Shown: positions 47,616-57,451, counted from the stretch's first letter. The stretch: 64,000 nt of DNA from Marinilabilia rubra (GCF_003121985.1 NZ_QEWP01000003.1:248001-312000); one strand, 5' to 3'. A program made the numbers and translations. Notes: generated from the letters alone by a model not told the origin.

Positions 47616-48259
47616 AATATTCTCTTGTTTTGGTTAATAGAACTCAAAAAATTGGTTGTATATCCGTTCTTTGACATCCAATCAAGTACGGCAGGGAGGG
47701 CTATTTTAAGGTTTGGCCAGGCCTTCAACGAATCGTGGAAAACGATCAATGAGCCGGGGCGTATATGCTTGATAACATTTTGGATCACTTTATCGGGAGA
47801 CAGATTTCGGTCATAATCACCTGATAAAACATCCCACATAGCAATCCCAACCCCTTTAGCACGTATATGGGAGACCCACCAGGGATATATGAAACCATGA
47901 GGCGGCCTGAACCACCTGGCTTTAGCATTATATTGGAGCCCTAAATCAATATCTTTAAGATAGGACTCAATACCAAGCCTGTTACCGGGTTTATGAGAAA
48001 ACCCATGAGTTGCCGCTTCATTCCCGGAATTAACGAGTTGACTGAAAACTCCAGGATATTTTCTGATGTTATCGCCAACACAAAAAAAAGTCCCACAAGC
48101 TCCATAGTTGGTCAAAATATCCAACACCCAGGGAGTTACCCCGGGAACAGGACCATCGTCAAACGTCAGAAAAACTTCTTTTTTACTGGTTTTGCACCGC
48201 CACAAGACAGAGGGGTAAAAAAGCCTCAGCAACAATGGCGGTTTAGTTATCCAGTTCAT
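47612..48259 (-). CDS. polysaccharide deacetylase family protein (NodB domain, CE4)
   Basis: Metal-dependent deacetylase fold of 215 aa. NodB motifs are present: TFDDGP at about 33-38 (catalytic Asp and metal Asp), a histidine motif HGFSHKPGN near 86, RFRPPHG-like WFRPPHGFIYP near 117 and VFHDS near 175. There is no signal peptide, only a short hydrophobic start, so it may act at the cytoplasmic side of the membrane or on a lipid-linked sugar. It overlaps purD by 4 bases. Confidence 0.88.
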   Translation of the reverse strand: MNWITKPPLLLRLFYPSVLWRCKTSKKEVFLTFDDGPVPGVTPWVLDILTNYGACGTFFCVGDNIRKYPGVFSQLVNSGNEAATHGFSHKPGNRLGIESYLKDIDLGLQYNAKARWFRPPHGFIYPWWVSHIRAKGVGIAMWDVLSGDYDRNLSPDKVIQNVIKHIRPGSLIVFHDSLKAWPNLKIALPAVLDWMSKNGYTTNFLSSINQNKRIL

Positions 48260-48325
48260 GTTTTACAAGAAAGTAAAATGCCTCCAAAATATTTAACCTA
48301 ATTCCTAAATGCGACAAACTGGCTT

Positions 48326-51300
48326 TTATTCAAAAAAGCCCATTCGTTGCAAACTGTTGTCATATTGTTTGTTCAAACGCTCCAGTAAATCATCCCGCTC
48401 AAAAGTCTCGGCAGTTCTGACAATCTCTCCATAGATCGCCATATTTCTCCGTATTTCAGTCATAACTGTGTTACGTTTTGACGGTGGCAGAGAAAGGAAA
48501 TAATCCAACTCCTGAAAGTTTAATGAAGCAAGCCCTTCCAATATTTCATCACCTTTTTCAGCCATGTCGGCACGATAGTAGCCTTCTGCCAGGAAAATTG
48601 AGAAGTAATTATGCGGAACCTTTTTAGCAGGCAACACATCCATCGCCTTATTCAATACACCAACAGCTTTCTCCCGCTTACCTTCGTCAAGAAGTGCTGT
48701 AGCCAGACGCGCCATGTTATTTCGAATATTAATTGCCATTCTCTGGTGATTCTCGTCGAGATACACACGGGGATCTTTAAAGTTATCCAGATTGTAAACC
48801 TCCATGAAATTATGATAAGCCTTTTCGGTATCCACACGACCAGTCATCCCTTCATTGCTTCCGGCCTTAATGGGAACAATCCGATAACCAAATCCTTCCA
48901 ACTGGAAATAATCCTCCAAACCAACATAATTGTCACTACCAACAGTAACGGCATAGAAAATTGGTCTGTCCCAGTTGTTATGAGACAGCATATCCAAAAC
49001 AATCATCTCATTTTTGAGAAGATAATCACGATCCTGAAGATTGATATGAATAGCCGAATCAATCATATGCGAATATTGCTCACTCACATAACCTTTCTGC
49101 AACAGTTTAAGACTATCGGCTTTTAAAGAAAATGTTTTAGATGGCAGATATTCTACCCGCCCGCTATATCCGGGAACTCGCTTTGTACGTTCATTTTCAC
49201 TTTTCAGAAATCCCATAGCATCTTTCAGATCGGCTTCTCCGGTAACGCGGTCTATTAAATAAACCATATCCCGGGTTCCGGTAACATATTCATCATGGTT
49301 CAATGAAATTGGCAATGGATCTGACTCATATGATTTACGCTTCATCTGGTCGATGTACCAGTCGGTTTGAAGATAACTCAGATTACAAACTCTTACATCT
49401 GTTCTCACACCTTCAACTTCCTGAGCGTACCACAAGGGGAAAGTATCATTATCCCCATTGGTGTATATCACTCCGTCCTCGTCAATTGTATTCAGATAAT
49501 TTATCGCCAAATCCCGGGCAATGGTACGATGCGAACGGTCATGATCATCCCAGTTTTCGGAAGCTAAAACGCCCGGGACAAGCCCCAGAGCCACAAGAGT
49601 GGAAACCACTGCTGCTCCTTTACCTCCCATTAGTTTTCTCAAGCCATCGACCAATGCCAGGACACCTAAACCAATCCAGATGGAAAAAGCATAGAAAGAT
49701 CCGGCATAAGCATAGTCACGCTCACGTGGTTGAAGGGGCGTTTGGTTCAAATATAATACGATGGCCAATCCGGTGAGGAAAAAGAGCAACATAACAATCC
49801 AAAAGCTTTGTTTACCTTGCCTTCCGGAACCATACTGAAATAAAAGCCCTATCAATCCTAACAGAAGTGGCAGGAAAAAGTAGGTATTACGTGCGGGATT
49901 ATTTTTAAGGTGTTCAGGCAATTTACTCTGATCACCATACATGGCGTTATCAATAAAGGGAATTCCGGAGATCCAGTTTCCATGGTGAACCTCCCCATGG
50001 GATTGAATATCATTTTGGCGGCCCGCAAAATTCCACATGAAGTAACGCCAATACATATGCCGCACCTGATAATTGAAGAAAAAGCTTAGGTTCTCTCCGA
50101 ATGTGGGCAACTGGATGGTTTTCGGACTTCCTGTCTCATCGGTTACCCTTACCGACTGCCCCTCAATATTAGCCCATCTTTTATATTCTTGAATATGGTT
50201 AGGCTGCCGGCTGTACATCCTTGGAAATATGGTGGTCGTCTTATCGTTAAAAACATATTTAGGTCGATGCTGAACGGTCACATATTCTCCATCCTTTTTA
50301 ATTCGGACAGGCGCACCTTTTTCTTCCTGGGAAGCTTTACGGTCGATTTGTGAGTTGAAATATTCCCCCACTATAAGCGGACGGTCACCGTATTGCTCAC
50401 GATTTAAATAAGAAATGAGCGAAAACAAGTTATCAGGAGAGTTCTGATCCATAGTTGGTTCTGCAGATGAACGGATCACTATCAATGCAAAGGATGAATA
50501 GCCAAAAATGATAACGGTAATGGCCGTAAGGATGGTATTGAGAACCACCTTCTTCTTTTTGAAGGAAAAATAAATTCCATAAATCAATCCTCCAATTAAA
50601 AGAATTCCGTAAACCAGCAATCCTGAATTAAAAGGAAGCCCCATGCCATTGACAAATGCCAACTCAAAAGCACCGGCAATTTTGGGTACTCCCGGAATAA
50701 TTCCGTATAGAATAAAAAGTAAAGCAACAGCAGAAAGAACCAGTGCACGGATGGTATTCTTACGGTTGATTTCAAACTTTTTGAAATAATATACCATTGC
50801 TATGGCGGGAATGGCCAAAAGGTTAAGTAAGTGAACACCTATGGAGAGCCCCATTAAGTATGCAATCAATATTAACCACCGGTTGGAATGAGGTTGATCT
50901 GCGACGTTTTCCCATTTGAGAATAGCCCAGAAAACCATAGCTGTAAACAGACTGGACATACCGTACACTTCGCCTTCAACAGCGGAAAACCAAAATGTAT
51001 CGGAAAAAGTGTAAGTCAAGGCTCCTACTAGTCCGCTGCCTAGTACAGCCCAGTAGCGCCAGCTCTCAGGATTCTCCTGATTGTCAACAAATATTTTCCG
51101 GGCCAAATGTGTAATGGTCCAGAACAAGAAGGCAATTGTCATAGCACTTGCCAGACCAGACATGGCGTTGATAGTTGCGGCTACATACGTTTCATCGGGG
51201 GCAAACAATGTAAAGAAACGTCCCATCAACATAAAGAATGGCGCCCCCGGAGGGTGACCTACCAATAATTTATAGGATGCAGAAATAAACTCACCACAAT

Positions 51301-51403
51301 CCCAGAAGCTGGTCGTAGGTTCTATGGTCAGAAGATAAACAATGGCTGAAATTAAGAAGGTAAGCCAGCCAAAAGCAAGGTTGAACTTTTTGTATTGTCT
51401 CAT
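48326..51403 (-). CDS. DUF2723 GT-C-type membrane protein (paralogue 1)
   Basis: Large protein (1026 aa) with about 12-13 N-terminal membrane helices and a soluble C-terminal half with TPR-like helices (about 880-1020). The start at 51403 (MRQYKKFNLAFGWLTFLI) is chosen because the 28 residues encoded from 51487 do not resemble the family. The first extracytoplasmic loop has the GT-C acid motif TSFWDCGEFI followed by GHPPGAPFFMLMGRFF, as in protein O-mannosyltransferase-like enzymes, and RERDYAYAGSFYAFSIW is strongly shared with paralogue 2. Glycosyl transfer from a lipid-linked donor is the likely role (fold-based inference). A TATTTTTG promoter box lies upstream at 51544-51551. Confidence 0.88.
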   Translation of the reverse strand: MRQYKKFNLAFGWLTFLISAIVYLLTIEPTTSFWDCGEFISASYKLLVGHPPGAPFFMLMGRFFTLFAPDETYVAATINAMSGLASAMTIAFLFWTITHLARKIFVDNQENPESWRYWAVLGSGLVGALTYTFSDTFWFSAVEGEVYGMSSLFTAMVFWAILKWENVADQPHSNRWLILIAYLMGLSIGVHLLNLLAIPAIAMVYYFKKFEINRKNTIRALVLSAVALLFILYGIIPGVPKIAGAFELAFVNGMGLPFNSGLLVYGILLIGGLIYGIYFSFKKKKVVLNTILTAITVIIFGYSSFALIVIRSSAEPTMDQNSPDNLFSLISYLNREQYGDRPLIVGEYFNSQIDRKASQEEKGAPVRIKKDGEYVTVQHRPKYVFNDKTTTIFPRMYSRQPNHIQEYKRWANIEGQSVRVTDETGSPKTIQLPTFGENLSFFFNYQVRHMYWRYFMWNFAGRQNDIQSHGEVHHGNWISGIPFIDNAMYGDQSKLPEHLKNNPARNTYFFLPLLLGLIGLLFQYGSGRQGKQSFWIVMLLFFLTGLAIVLYLNQTPLQPRERDYAYAGSFYAFSIWIGLGVLALVDGLRKLMGGKGAAVVSTLVALGLVPGVLASENWDDHDRSHRTIARDLAINYLNTIDEDGVIYTNGDNDTFPLWYAQEVEGVRTDVRVCNLSYLQTDWYIDQMKRKSYESDPLPISLNHDEYVTGTRDMVYLIDRVTGEADLKDAMGFLKSENERTKRVPGYSGRVEYLPSKTFSLKADSLKLLQKGYVSEQYSHMIDSAIHINLQDRDYLLKNEMIVLDMLSHNNWDRPIFYAVTVGSDNYVGLEDYFQLEGFGYRIVPIKAGSNEGMTGRVDTEKAYHNFMEVYNLDNFKDPRVYLDENHQRMAINIRNNMARLATALLDEGKREKAVGVLNKAMDVLPAKKVPHNYFSIFLAEGYYRADMAEKGDEILEGLASLNFQELDYFLSLPPSKRNTVMTEIRRNMAIYGEIVRTAETFERDDLLERLNKQYDNSLQRMGFFE

Positions 51404-51543
51404 TGTATAATGTTTTCCTTCGTTTCTGAATGAAAGTCGAACAAACGCAATAAAAAACTCACAACCAATCTCAGGACCTGTATTCATCTTATCTCATAAG
51501 AGTCAAAATCTACACAGATCAAATTGATTGATTACAAGTTTGC

Positions 51544-51551
51544 CAAAAATA
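51544..51551 (-). promoter_or_regulatory. promoter -7 element for the DUF2723 gene at 48326
   Basis: The minus-strand sequence TATTTTTG matches TAnnTTTG and ends about 140 bases before the chosen start codon, inside the gap after the 596-residue unknown gene. Confidence 0.5.
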
Positions 51552-51608
51552 CACAAAAGTTAGAAAAATCCCTGCTTAATCTCTACTTAAGTATTCACCG
51601 AACTCTTA

Positions 51609-53399
51609 TCAGGCATAAGAAACTTCTGCCATGGTTAGCTTCTCTTCCAGAGTTTCGATCATCTGCAATGCTTCATGGCATGAATTCGAGAAAGAATCTT
51701 TGTTTTGAGCAAACAATTCGCGGTAATACTGAATGCCCTCTTTAAGAGAGCGGAGGAACTTCTTATTATTCAATTTAGCCTTATCATCATTTTCCTCCAG
51801 CTTTTTAAGCTGATTATTGAAATAATCCACATAGATTCCCAGCTCTTTCACAAATACATTAGGGCGGTCTTTACGCTCAAGCAAATCGTTTGCTCCATAA
51901 ATGTGCCCGACCATCTCTTTCAAAGATGCCTCACGAGTGAAATAAGCCATATTAGGCCCCGGGCAAACTGAAACACCCTTGCCTTCAAATTTCGTGGAAA
52001 TCCCATTGGCTTTCAAAGCCGAAGTACCCAGCCCAACACAAATACAAGCCTTCTCAGTTACCTCTTTTGTGGCTTTGTCAATGGCAGCCTGCTCAGTATA
52101 AGTAGTCTCAATATCAAGAATTTTATCGCGCTGATACTGGCGTGAAGCAGTACAAACAGGCTTTCCGGGGAATTCACTGTTAATGGTGCAATACTGCTTT
52201 ATACAATGGCTTCCCGGGGTTTGATTTCTGACGTTCCTGAATTTCTCCTCGTCTTTTGTATTGCCCCTCAGGTTATTGAAAGGCACTCCAAGAGGAGATA
52301 TATTGCTAAGATACAAATCCTTCTCACGGGCTGAAGCCAGTTTATCAAGCGTTTCCTGATCAATACTTACGGCTTCAGGCACCAGCATAAAGGGTGTACC
52401 CCATCCCACTGAATCAAGTTGGTAGTGATTTAAAAGAAAAGAATGTTCTTCAGCCGTTCCCACACCTCCCTGAGCGGTAATCCGAAGTTCGGGATTGATG
52501 GCCGGACAAGGCTTATTTTTTGCAGCCAATGCACTTTGGAGTGCCTCAAACTGGCCATCCACAAGTTGTTTTCGTTTGCTTTTAAATTCCTCAAGAACAG
52601 GTCCAATAAGATTTCCTTGCGAAGCAAAGGCGTGTCCGCCACAATTCAGCCCGGATTCGATACGGAATTCTGAAACCCAGATTCCTTTTTTGGCCAACAT
52701 TTTTCCCTGAACCATAGCAGAGCGGAAATCACTTACTTTGATAATTACTCTCTTTTTAATGTATCCGCTTTCATCAGGATAAAAGTCGTCCCATTTTTCA
52801 ATGTAGCTAAACAACCGGGGGTTCATTCCTGCGGATAAAACAACTGAAGATTCCAGCGTACTCTTAGCGAATCCGCGAAGAGCTGCATGGGCATCATTGT
52901 ATTCTACCGGAAGTGGCTCAGAACCCGAATAGTTAGTACGATCGAGCTTGGTCATGATATTAACATCAATCTGTCCAGGATGCAAATTGGCAGCTACCCA
53001 GTTCTTAAGTTCCTTAATCCCGGCATTCGCTTTCAAATGCAGATAGGTCTGTTTAACCATGGAAAAGTCAGGCAACAGATCGAAATACCTGTCCACTTCT
53101 TCGCTCTTTTTATTAAAAGAGCTTTTCATATTATCGATTCGGGATTTAACCATCCCGTCCATCAAATCAAGAAAGGCCGTTATTCTCTTAGCCCTGAAAT
53201 CTTCCATTTTCATTGTAATTCCCTGAAAGGGAAGATTGGCTTTTTTGCTGTGAAATTCTCGCATTTTTTCCATCAGCATGTCATCAACTAAAGACACGAC
53301 TGAAGAAATTCCCAAATGGGCCAGCTTTAAAGGGCTATCAATAGTATAACCAATACCCATTACCGGCACATGAAAGGTGTGTGGATTGTAATTGTGCAT
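51609..53399 (-). CDS. conserved cysteine-rich protein of unknown function, 596 aa
   Basis: I do not recognise an assigned function. It is cytoplasmic (no signal or membrane helix). The region about 230-370 (RIESGLNCGGHAFASQGN, then ITAQGGVGTAEEHSFLL, then GWGTPFMLVPEAV) resembles a flavin-binding TIM barrel of the nitronate monooxygenase or related type. A cysteine cluster follows: Cys399 and Cys404 (HCIKQYC), Cys416, Cys452 and Cys454 (ACICVG) and Cys479 (VCPGPN), which could hold an iron-sulfur cluster or zinc. The C-terminus is helical and charged. It is encoded between two DUF2723 genes on the same strand, with gaps of about 200 bases on each side. An oxidoreductase is a guess; the protein looks intact and conserved in style. 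Confidence 0.7.
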   Translation of the reverse strand: MHNYNPHTFHVPVMGIGYTIDSPLKLAHLGISSVVSLVDDMLMEKMREFHSKKANLPFQGITMKMEDFRAKRITAFLDLMDGMVKSRIDNMKSSFNKKSEEVDRYFDLLPDFSMVKQTYLHLKANAGIKELKNWVAANLHPGQIDVNIMTKLDRTNYSGSEPLPVEYNDAHAALRGFAKSTLESSVVLSAGMNPRLFSYIEKWDDFYPDESGYIKKRVIIKVSDFRSAMVQGKMLAKKGIWVSEFRIESGLNCGGHAFASQGNLIGPVLEEFKSKRKQLVDGQFEALQSALAAKNKPCPAINPELRITAQGGVGTAEEHSFLLNHYQLDSVGWGTPFMLVPEAVSIDQETLDKLASAREKDLYLSNISPLGVPFNNLRGNTKDEEKFRNVRNQTPGSHCIKQYCTINSEFPGKPVCTASRQYQRDKILDIETTYTEQAAIDKATKEVTEKACICVGLGTSALKANGISTKFEGKGVSVCPGPNMAYFTREASLKEMVGHIYGANDLLERKDRPNVFVKELGIYVDYFNNQLKKLEENDDKAKLNNKKFLRSLKEGIQYYRELFAQNKDSFSNSCHEALQMIETLEEKLTMAEVSYA

Positions 53400-53597
53400 T
53401 TTAATCTGTTTGAAAAGACGGGCAGATAAAGAAGAATGATCATTTTAGTCCCGGTCAGGAAGGCAAATATTCTCCAACAACTTCACTCCGCTTACTCTTT
53501 TGTTTTGAGGGTGCAAGTTAAAGGATTTATTTGATCCTGCATAATTCCACGATTCATTTTTATGACTTTTATCATAAAGACGAATATGTTTGAAAGT

Positions 53598-56513
53598 TCA
53601 AAAATCACACATTGAGTGCAATTCCATATCAATTTCTATGGTAACATCTTTCAATTCCAACTCCTTAGCAAGAGACTTCAACTCCTTGAAAAACCCGCAA
53701 TATTTCCGGCGGATATGTTCGGTATCGAAACCTGAATAAAAATAAAAGTAAACATCCTGCAAATTGATGTACGATATATTTCTAACCAGCTGCTCAGCCT
53801 GCTCTCTCTCACCACTCAGCATCAGCAACCGGGCAGCATCAAGCATACCGGCCTGTTCCTGATAAGGTGAATACGGCCATTCATCCAGACTTTTCCGAAG
53901 GACCTCAGAAGCCTTTTTTTCCTCTCCATATTCCAGGAGATCTCTCGCAAGATCAAGCGACATCTGGCGATAGCCCGATAATGACAATGCTTGTCGGCAG
54001 GAATAATCATACCAGGTATCCTCTCTTGAAATCTGAATGCTGTCTGAAAAAAGCGCCAATTCCTTCATTACTGAATTTCGACCCTTTTGAGAATTCTCTT
54101 CTCCACCAAGCTTCCATATCAAACCATGGCTCACAAAACGGTTTTCCAAACCATACAGGGAAGAGTATTCCACATTTCGTGTAAAACAAACGGGGTGCAC
54201 GGAAGCATTGGTGAAAATAAAATCCATAAGGGCTAAAGTTCCGGAGGAAAGGAAATTGGCCTGAACATTCCATTGCAAGGTCTTCCCCTGCTGTGTTCGT
54301 AGTGTCCATATGGGATTCAAGTCGTGCCCAAAAAAGCCATCAGGTTCTTTTCTTTCTGTTTCCGACGAGGCTAACTCCGAAAGGATCTTCTTGCCTGCCA
54401 GTCCACTTGAATGCATTCTTGAAACCCGGAAAAACTCAAGTGCATGCTGCCGGTAAAATGAAATTGGAAGGGTCAATTGCAGGTTAGATCCTCCACTTGT
54501 TTCATTTGTCATTTGCTCAACATACCAGTCGGTTCCCAAAAGTCCTATATTTACAAGGTGAACATCGGGCCGCACTTTCTCCACCTGCTGTGCGTACCAT
54601 AACGGATAGGTATCATTATCACCGTAAGTAAACAAAATGGCATTGGGAGGACAACTTCTAAGCTGAGAAGCAGCCAGATCCCTTGCCAGATATCTTTCAG
54701 ACCGGTCATGATCATTCAGATTAACCGAAAACATTAACCCGGGACCTGCCATGATCAACAACAGCCCTGATAAACTGAGAGTTAACAATGATCCGGAAAA
54801 TTGCAGAACTTTCTTCAGTATTCCGTAAATTCCCATACCTGCAAACAGCGACATTGTCATAAAAGCTCCTACAAAAACATAGTCGCGCTCCCGTGGTTCA
54901 TAGGGAGGTTGATTCAGGTAGAGCACAATGGCAGGCCCCATCATCACAAACATTAAAATAAGCAAGGTCAGAACATTCATTCTCTTCCCATTTCCGGATC
55001 TAAGAAGAAACACGCCCCCCAGCAGCACTAGCAAAAGAGGAATTCCAAAATAGAAATTGGCTGCGGGGCTATATTGATCCTGCGAAGAAAGATATTCCCG
55101 GTTCCCGAGAAAATACCTGTCAATAAAATCGATACCTGAGGCCCAATTCCCCGATAGAATATCACCATGTCCCTGATGGTCATTTTGTCGGCCCACTAAA
55201 TTCCACATAAGATACCTCAGAAAATTATGTCCCATCTGATACTTCAGAAAGAAATCCAATTGATGGGCAAAAGAAGGCTCTTTCTCTTTAGCATTGAGTC
55301 CTGTCCACCATTCATACCCCTCAAGGTGATAGGCCTGGCGACTGTACATCCGGGGAAACCATACATAATCATCTGCCTTAAAATTTAACCGGGCCCCTGC
55401 TGGTTTCTTTTGGTATTTGCGGTCCTTTTCATCGAAATAAAAGGCCTGATATTCTTCCCAGTTTTTTACAGTTGCACCGGCATGAGGTCCATACAGCAAA
55501 GGACGGCTGCCATATTGAGTTCTGTTAATATAATTGTTTAGCGAAAACACATTGTCCGGATCATTCATATTGATGGCAGGCCCGGCCGATGCCCTCACAG
55601 GCACCAATGCATAAGAAAACCAGCCCATGAAGATCAAGGCTGAGGTCACAAAAATAAGATGAAGAACCTGCTGCTTCCTAAAAGTAAAATGTATTCCTGC
55701 CACATGAATACCCATTAATATAATGACCCACAGCCACAATCCGGAATGCTGCGGCATTCCGACACCATTAACCAGAAATAATTCAAGCTTCATGGCAGGC
55801 CACAACCCATAAGTCACAAACCCGAAAAACAAAAGCCCGAGTAACAATACCCCAACCAGCAAAGCTTTAACTGTGATTATAGGCAGATGGCCTGATTTCT
55901 TCCAGAAAAATATCAGAACAAAAACCGGAACCAGTAACAAATTCAGTAAATGAACGGCAATTGAAAGACCTAAAAAATAGACACCCAGAAAAAACAGGCG
56001 GGATTCATTATTCTCCCTTGTATACCATAATAGAAAGACCCAAAGTGTAAGTACTGAAAAAAATAACGACAGAGCATAAACTTCGGCTTCAACGGCTGAA
56101 TACCAAAAAGAATCAGTAAATGCGAACAAGAGAGCACCACCTGAAGCAGCTATTTGACCAATACAATAGTGCTGTCCTCCCTCCCGTGCATCGGACAAGC
56201 TTATTAATATCAGCAATATCTTATAGATGAAAAATACCGCAAAAGCAGAGGCGACCACTGATAAGAAGTTAACAAATGGAGCCACTAATACCGGAGTGGG
56301 AGCAAAAGAAGCCAATACACGGGCCAACAACAAATAAAGAGGCGCGCCGGGAGGGTGAGGAACCTGAAGACCGTTCGCTGAAGCAATAAACTCACCGCTG
56401 TCCCAAAAATTGGTTGTTGGCGACATGGTAATGGCATAAATTGCCAGGCTGAAGAAAAAAACCAACAACCCTGAGAGATTTTTTTTCAAAAAAACCGGTA
56501 CCCTATCCATCAA
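53598..56513 (-). CDS. DUF2723 GT-C-type membrane protein (paralogue 2)
   Basis: 971 aa, second DUF2723 protein, with about 12 membrane helices then a soluble C-terminal part. It shares with paralogue 1 the motif TTNFWDSGEFIASANGLQVPHPPGAP near residue 33, the FWYSAVEAEVYALS stretch, YNRTQYG-type segments, LNQPPYEPRERDYVFVGAFM near 545 and FTYGDNDTYPLWYAQQVEKVRPDVHLVN near 640. The C-terminal helices (about 850-950) look TPR-like. It is the first gene of the minus-strand block and diverges from tRNA-Gln. Two such proteins suggest two acceptors or two steps in envelope or protein glycosylation (inference). Confidence 0.88.
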   Translation of the reverse strand: MMDRVPVFLKKNLSGLLVFFFSLAIYAITMSPTTNFWDSGEFIASANGLQVPHPPGAPLYLLLARVLASFAPTPVLVAPFVNFLSVVASAFAVFFIYKILLILISLSDAREGGQHYCIGQIAASGGALLFAFTDSFWYSAVEAEVYALSLFFSVLTLWVFLLWYTRENNESRLFFLGVYFLGLSIAVHLLNLLLVPVFVLIFFWKKSGHLPIITVKALLVGVLLLGLLFFGFVTYGLWPAMKLELFLVNGVGMPQHSGLWLWVIILMGIHVAGIHFTFRKQQVLHLIFVTSALIFMGWFSYALVPVRASAGPAINMNDPDNVFSLNNYINRTQYGSRPLLYGPHAGATVKNWEEYQAFYFDEKDRKYQKKPAGARLNFKADDYVWFPRMYSRQAYHLEGYEWWTGLNAKEKEPSFAHQLDFFLKYQMGHNFLRYLMWNLVGRQNDHQGHGDILSGNWASGIDFIDRYFLGNREYLSSQDQYSPAANFYFGIPLLLVLLGGVFLLRSGNGKRMNVLTLLILMFVMMGPAIVLYLNQPPYEPRERDYVFVGAFMTMSLFAGMGIYGILKKVLQFSGSLLTLSLSGLLLIMAGPGLMFSVNLNDHDRSERYLARDLAASQLRSCPPNAILFTYGDNDTYPLWYAQQVEKVRPDVHLVNIGLLGTDWYVEQMTNETSGGSNLQLTLPISFYRQHALEFFRVSRMHSSGLAGKKILSELASSETERKEPDGFFGHDLNPIWTLRTQQGKTLQWNVQANFLSSGTLALMDFIFTNASVHPVCFTRNVEYSSLYGLENRFVSHGLIWKLGGEENSQKGRNSVMKELALFSDSIQISREDTWYDYSCRQALSLSGYRQMSLDLARDLLEYGEEKKASEVLRKSLDEWPYSPYQEQAGMLDAARLLMLSGEREQAEQLVRNISYINLQDVYFYFYSGFDTEHIRRKYCGFFKELKSLAKELELKDVTIEIDMELHSMCDF

Positions 56514-56605
56514 AATAATCTTTTGGGTGCTAAACTATTGCAAAAGGATGGTAAAAGCAAACACAAATACAGAAGGAATAAAGTTTATTTTTTTGAGAAA
56601 TATTT

Positions 56606-56637
56606 TTTGTGAGTTCACTAAAAAGCTCCTATATTTG
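56606..56637 (+). promoter_or_regulatory. tRNA-Gln promoter
   Basis: TTTG (56606-56609), 20-base spacer, TATATTTG (56630-56637), 33 bases before the tRNA. It is a textbook Bacteroidota promoter. Confidence 0.75.
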
Positions 56638-56670
56638 CATCGCTTTTAAAGGAAAAAGCAACTGAATGTT

Positions 56671-56741
56671 TGTCCCGTTGTGTAAAGGTAGCACAGGTGG
56701 TTTTGGTCCATCTAGTCCGGGTTCGAATCCTGGCGGGACAA
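56671..56741 (+). tRNA. tRNA-Gln (anticodon TTG)
   Basis: 71-nt cloverleaf: acceptor TGTCCCG / CGGGACA, anticodon stem GGTGG / CCATC with loop TTTTGGT giving TTG, T-arm closed around TTCGAAT, discriminator A, no encoded CCA. It is followed by an intrinsic terminator. Confidence 0.96.
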
Positions 56742-56747
56742 CACTGA

Positions 56748-56779
56748 AAGCCCCGATGATAATCGTCGGGGCTTTTTTA
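56748..56779 (+). terminator. tRNA-Gln terminator
   Basis: AGCCCCGA (56749-56756) pairs with TCGGGGCT (56766-56773), followed by a T-run. Confidence 0.88.
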
Positions 56780-56900
56780 TTTATGCAACTTCCCCTTTTT
56801 AACATCTTAAAACAACAAAACGCCCTTCAGAGCGTTTCTTTGATTGGTATAACATTTGCTATAAAATGAACCCGTGAAATTTTTGAAACAATAAACTCTT

Positions 56901-57389
56901 ATGGATATGAAGAAACTGTTATTTGTAATTGTCGCTGTTTTACTAACCTTACCTTTTACAACTCAGGCTCAACGCGGAAGCAATGCCATTGGTCTTCGTT
57001 TTGGAGGTGGAGTGGGGCATGATGCCGAGATTAGTTTTCAAACACCCTTCAGCGGAAATCGCGCTGAATTGGATCTTGGGTTTGGAGGCCGTGGCGATTT
57101 TGACTATTGGAAACTGACAGGAATTTACCAGTGGGTTATGCCTATCGAAAGCGGCTTTTACTGGTATTTGGGATTAGGTCCTGCATTGGGAAGCTGGTCT
57201 TACAATGAACATGATCTGGATGACAGCGGTGTTTATATCGCTGCCGCTCTGAATGCTGGTATTGAGTACAACTTTGAAGAAGTACCCTTGCAAATTTCTA
57301 TTGACACGAGACCGGAACTATCATTGAGCGATACGCCGAGTGATCCTTTTGGATTTGGGTTAGCACTTGGATTACGTTACAGATTCTAA
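56901..57389 (+). CDS. small outer-membrane beta-barrel protein
   Basis: A 162-residue protein with a clear signal peptide (ending TTQAQ at about residue 23) and alternating aromatic/glycine beta strands (LRFGGGVGHDAEISFQT, FYWYLGLGPALGSW, FGFGLALGLRYRF). The terminal Phe is the usual signal for outer-membrane barrel insertion. It looks like a porin-fold/OmpA-beta-type 8-strand barrel of unknown function. The start may be either 56901 or the ATG two codons on (56907). It is isolated, with a dispersed repeat starting 4 bases after its stop. Confidence 0.8.
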   Translation: MDMKKLLFVIVAVLLTLPFTTQAQRGSNAIGLRFGGGVGHDAEISFQTPFSGNRAELDLGFGGRGDFDYWKLTGIYQWVMPIESGFYWYLGLGPALGSWSYNEHDLDDSGVYIAAALNAGIEYNFEEVPLQISIDTRPELSLSDTPSDPFGFGLALGLRYRF

Positions 57390-57392
57390 CTT

Positions 57393-57451
57393 ACAATAGA
57401 TCGGTAGATTTTTAGATACCTGCCTGACAGCAGTCAGGAAAGATGTAAAAT
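57393..57451. repeat. dispersed repeat, copy C
   Basis: ACAATAGATCGGTAGATTTT, then the hairpin part CCTGCCTGACAGCAGTCAGG and AGATGTAAAA, closely matching copy A at 31118-31176. Confidence 0.7.
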
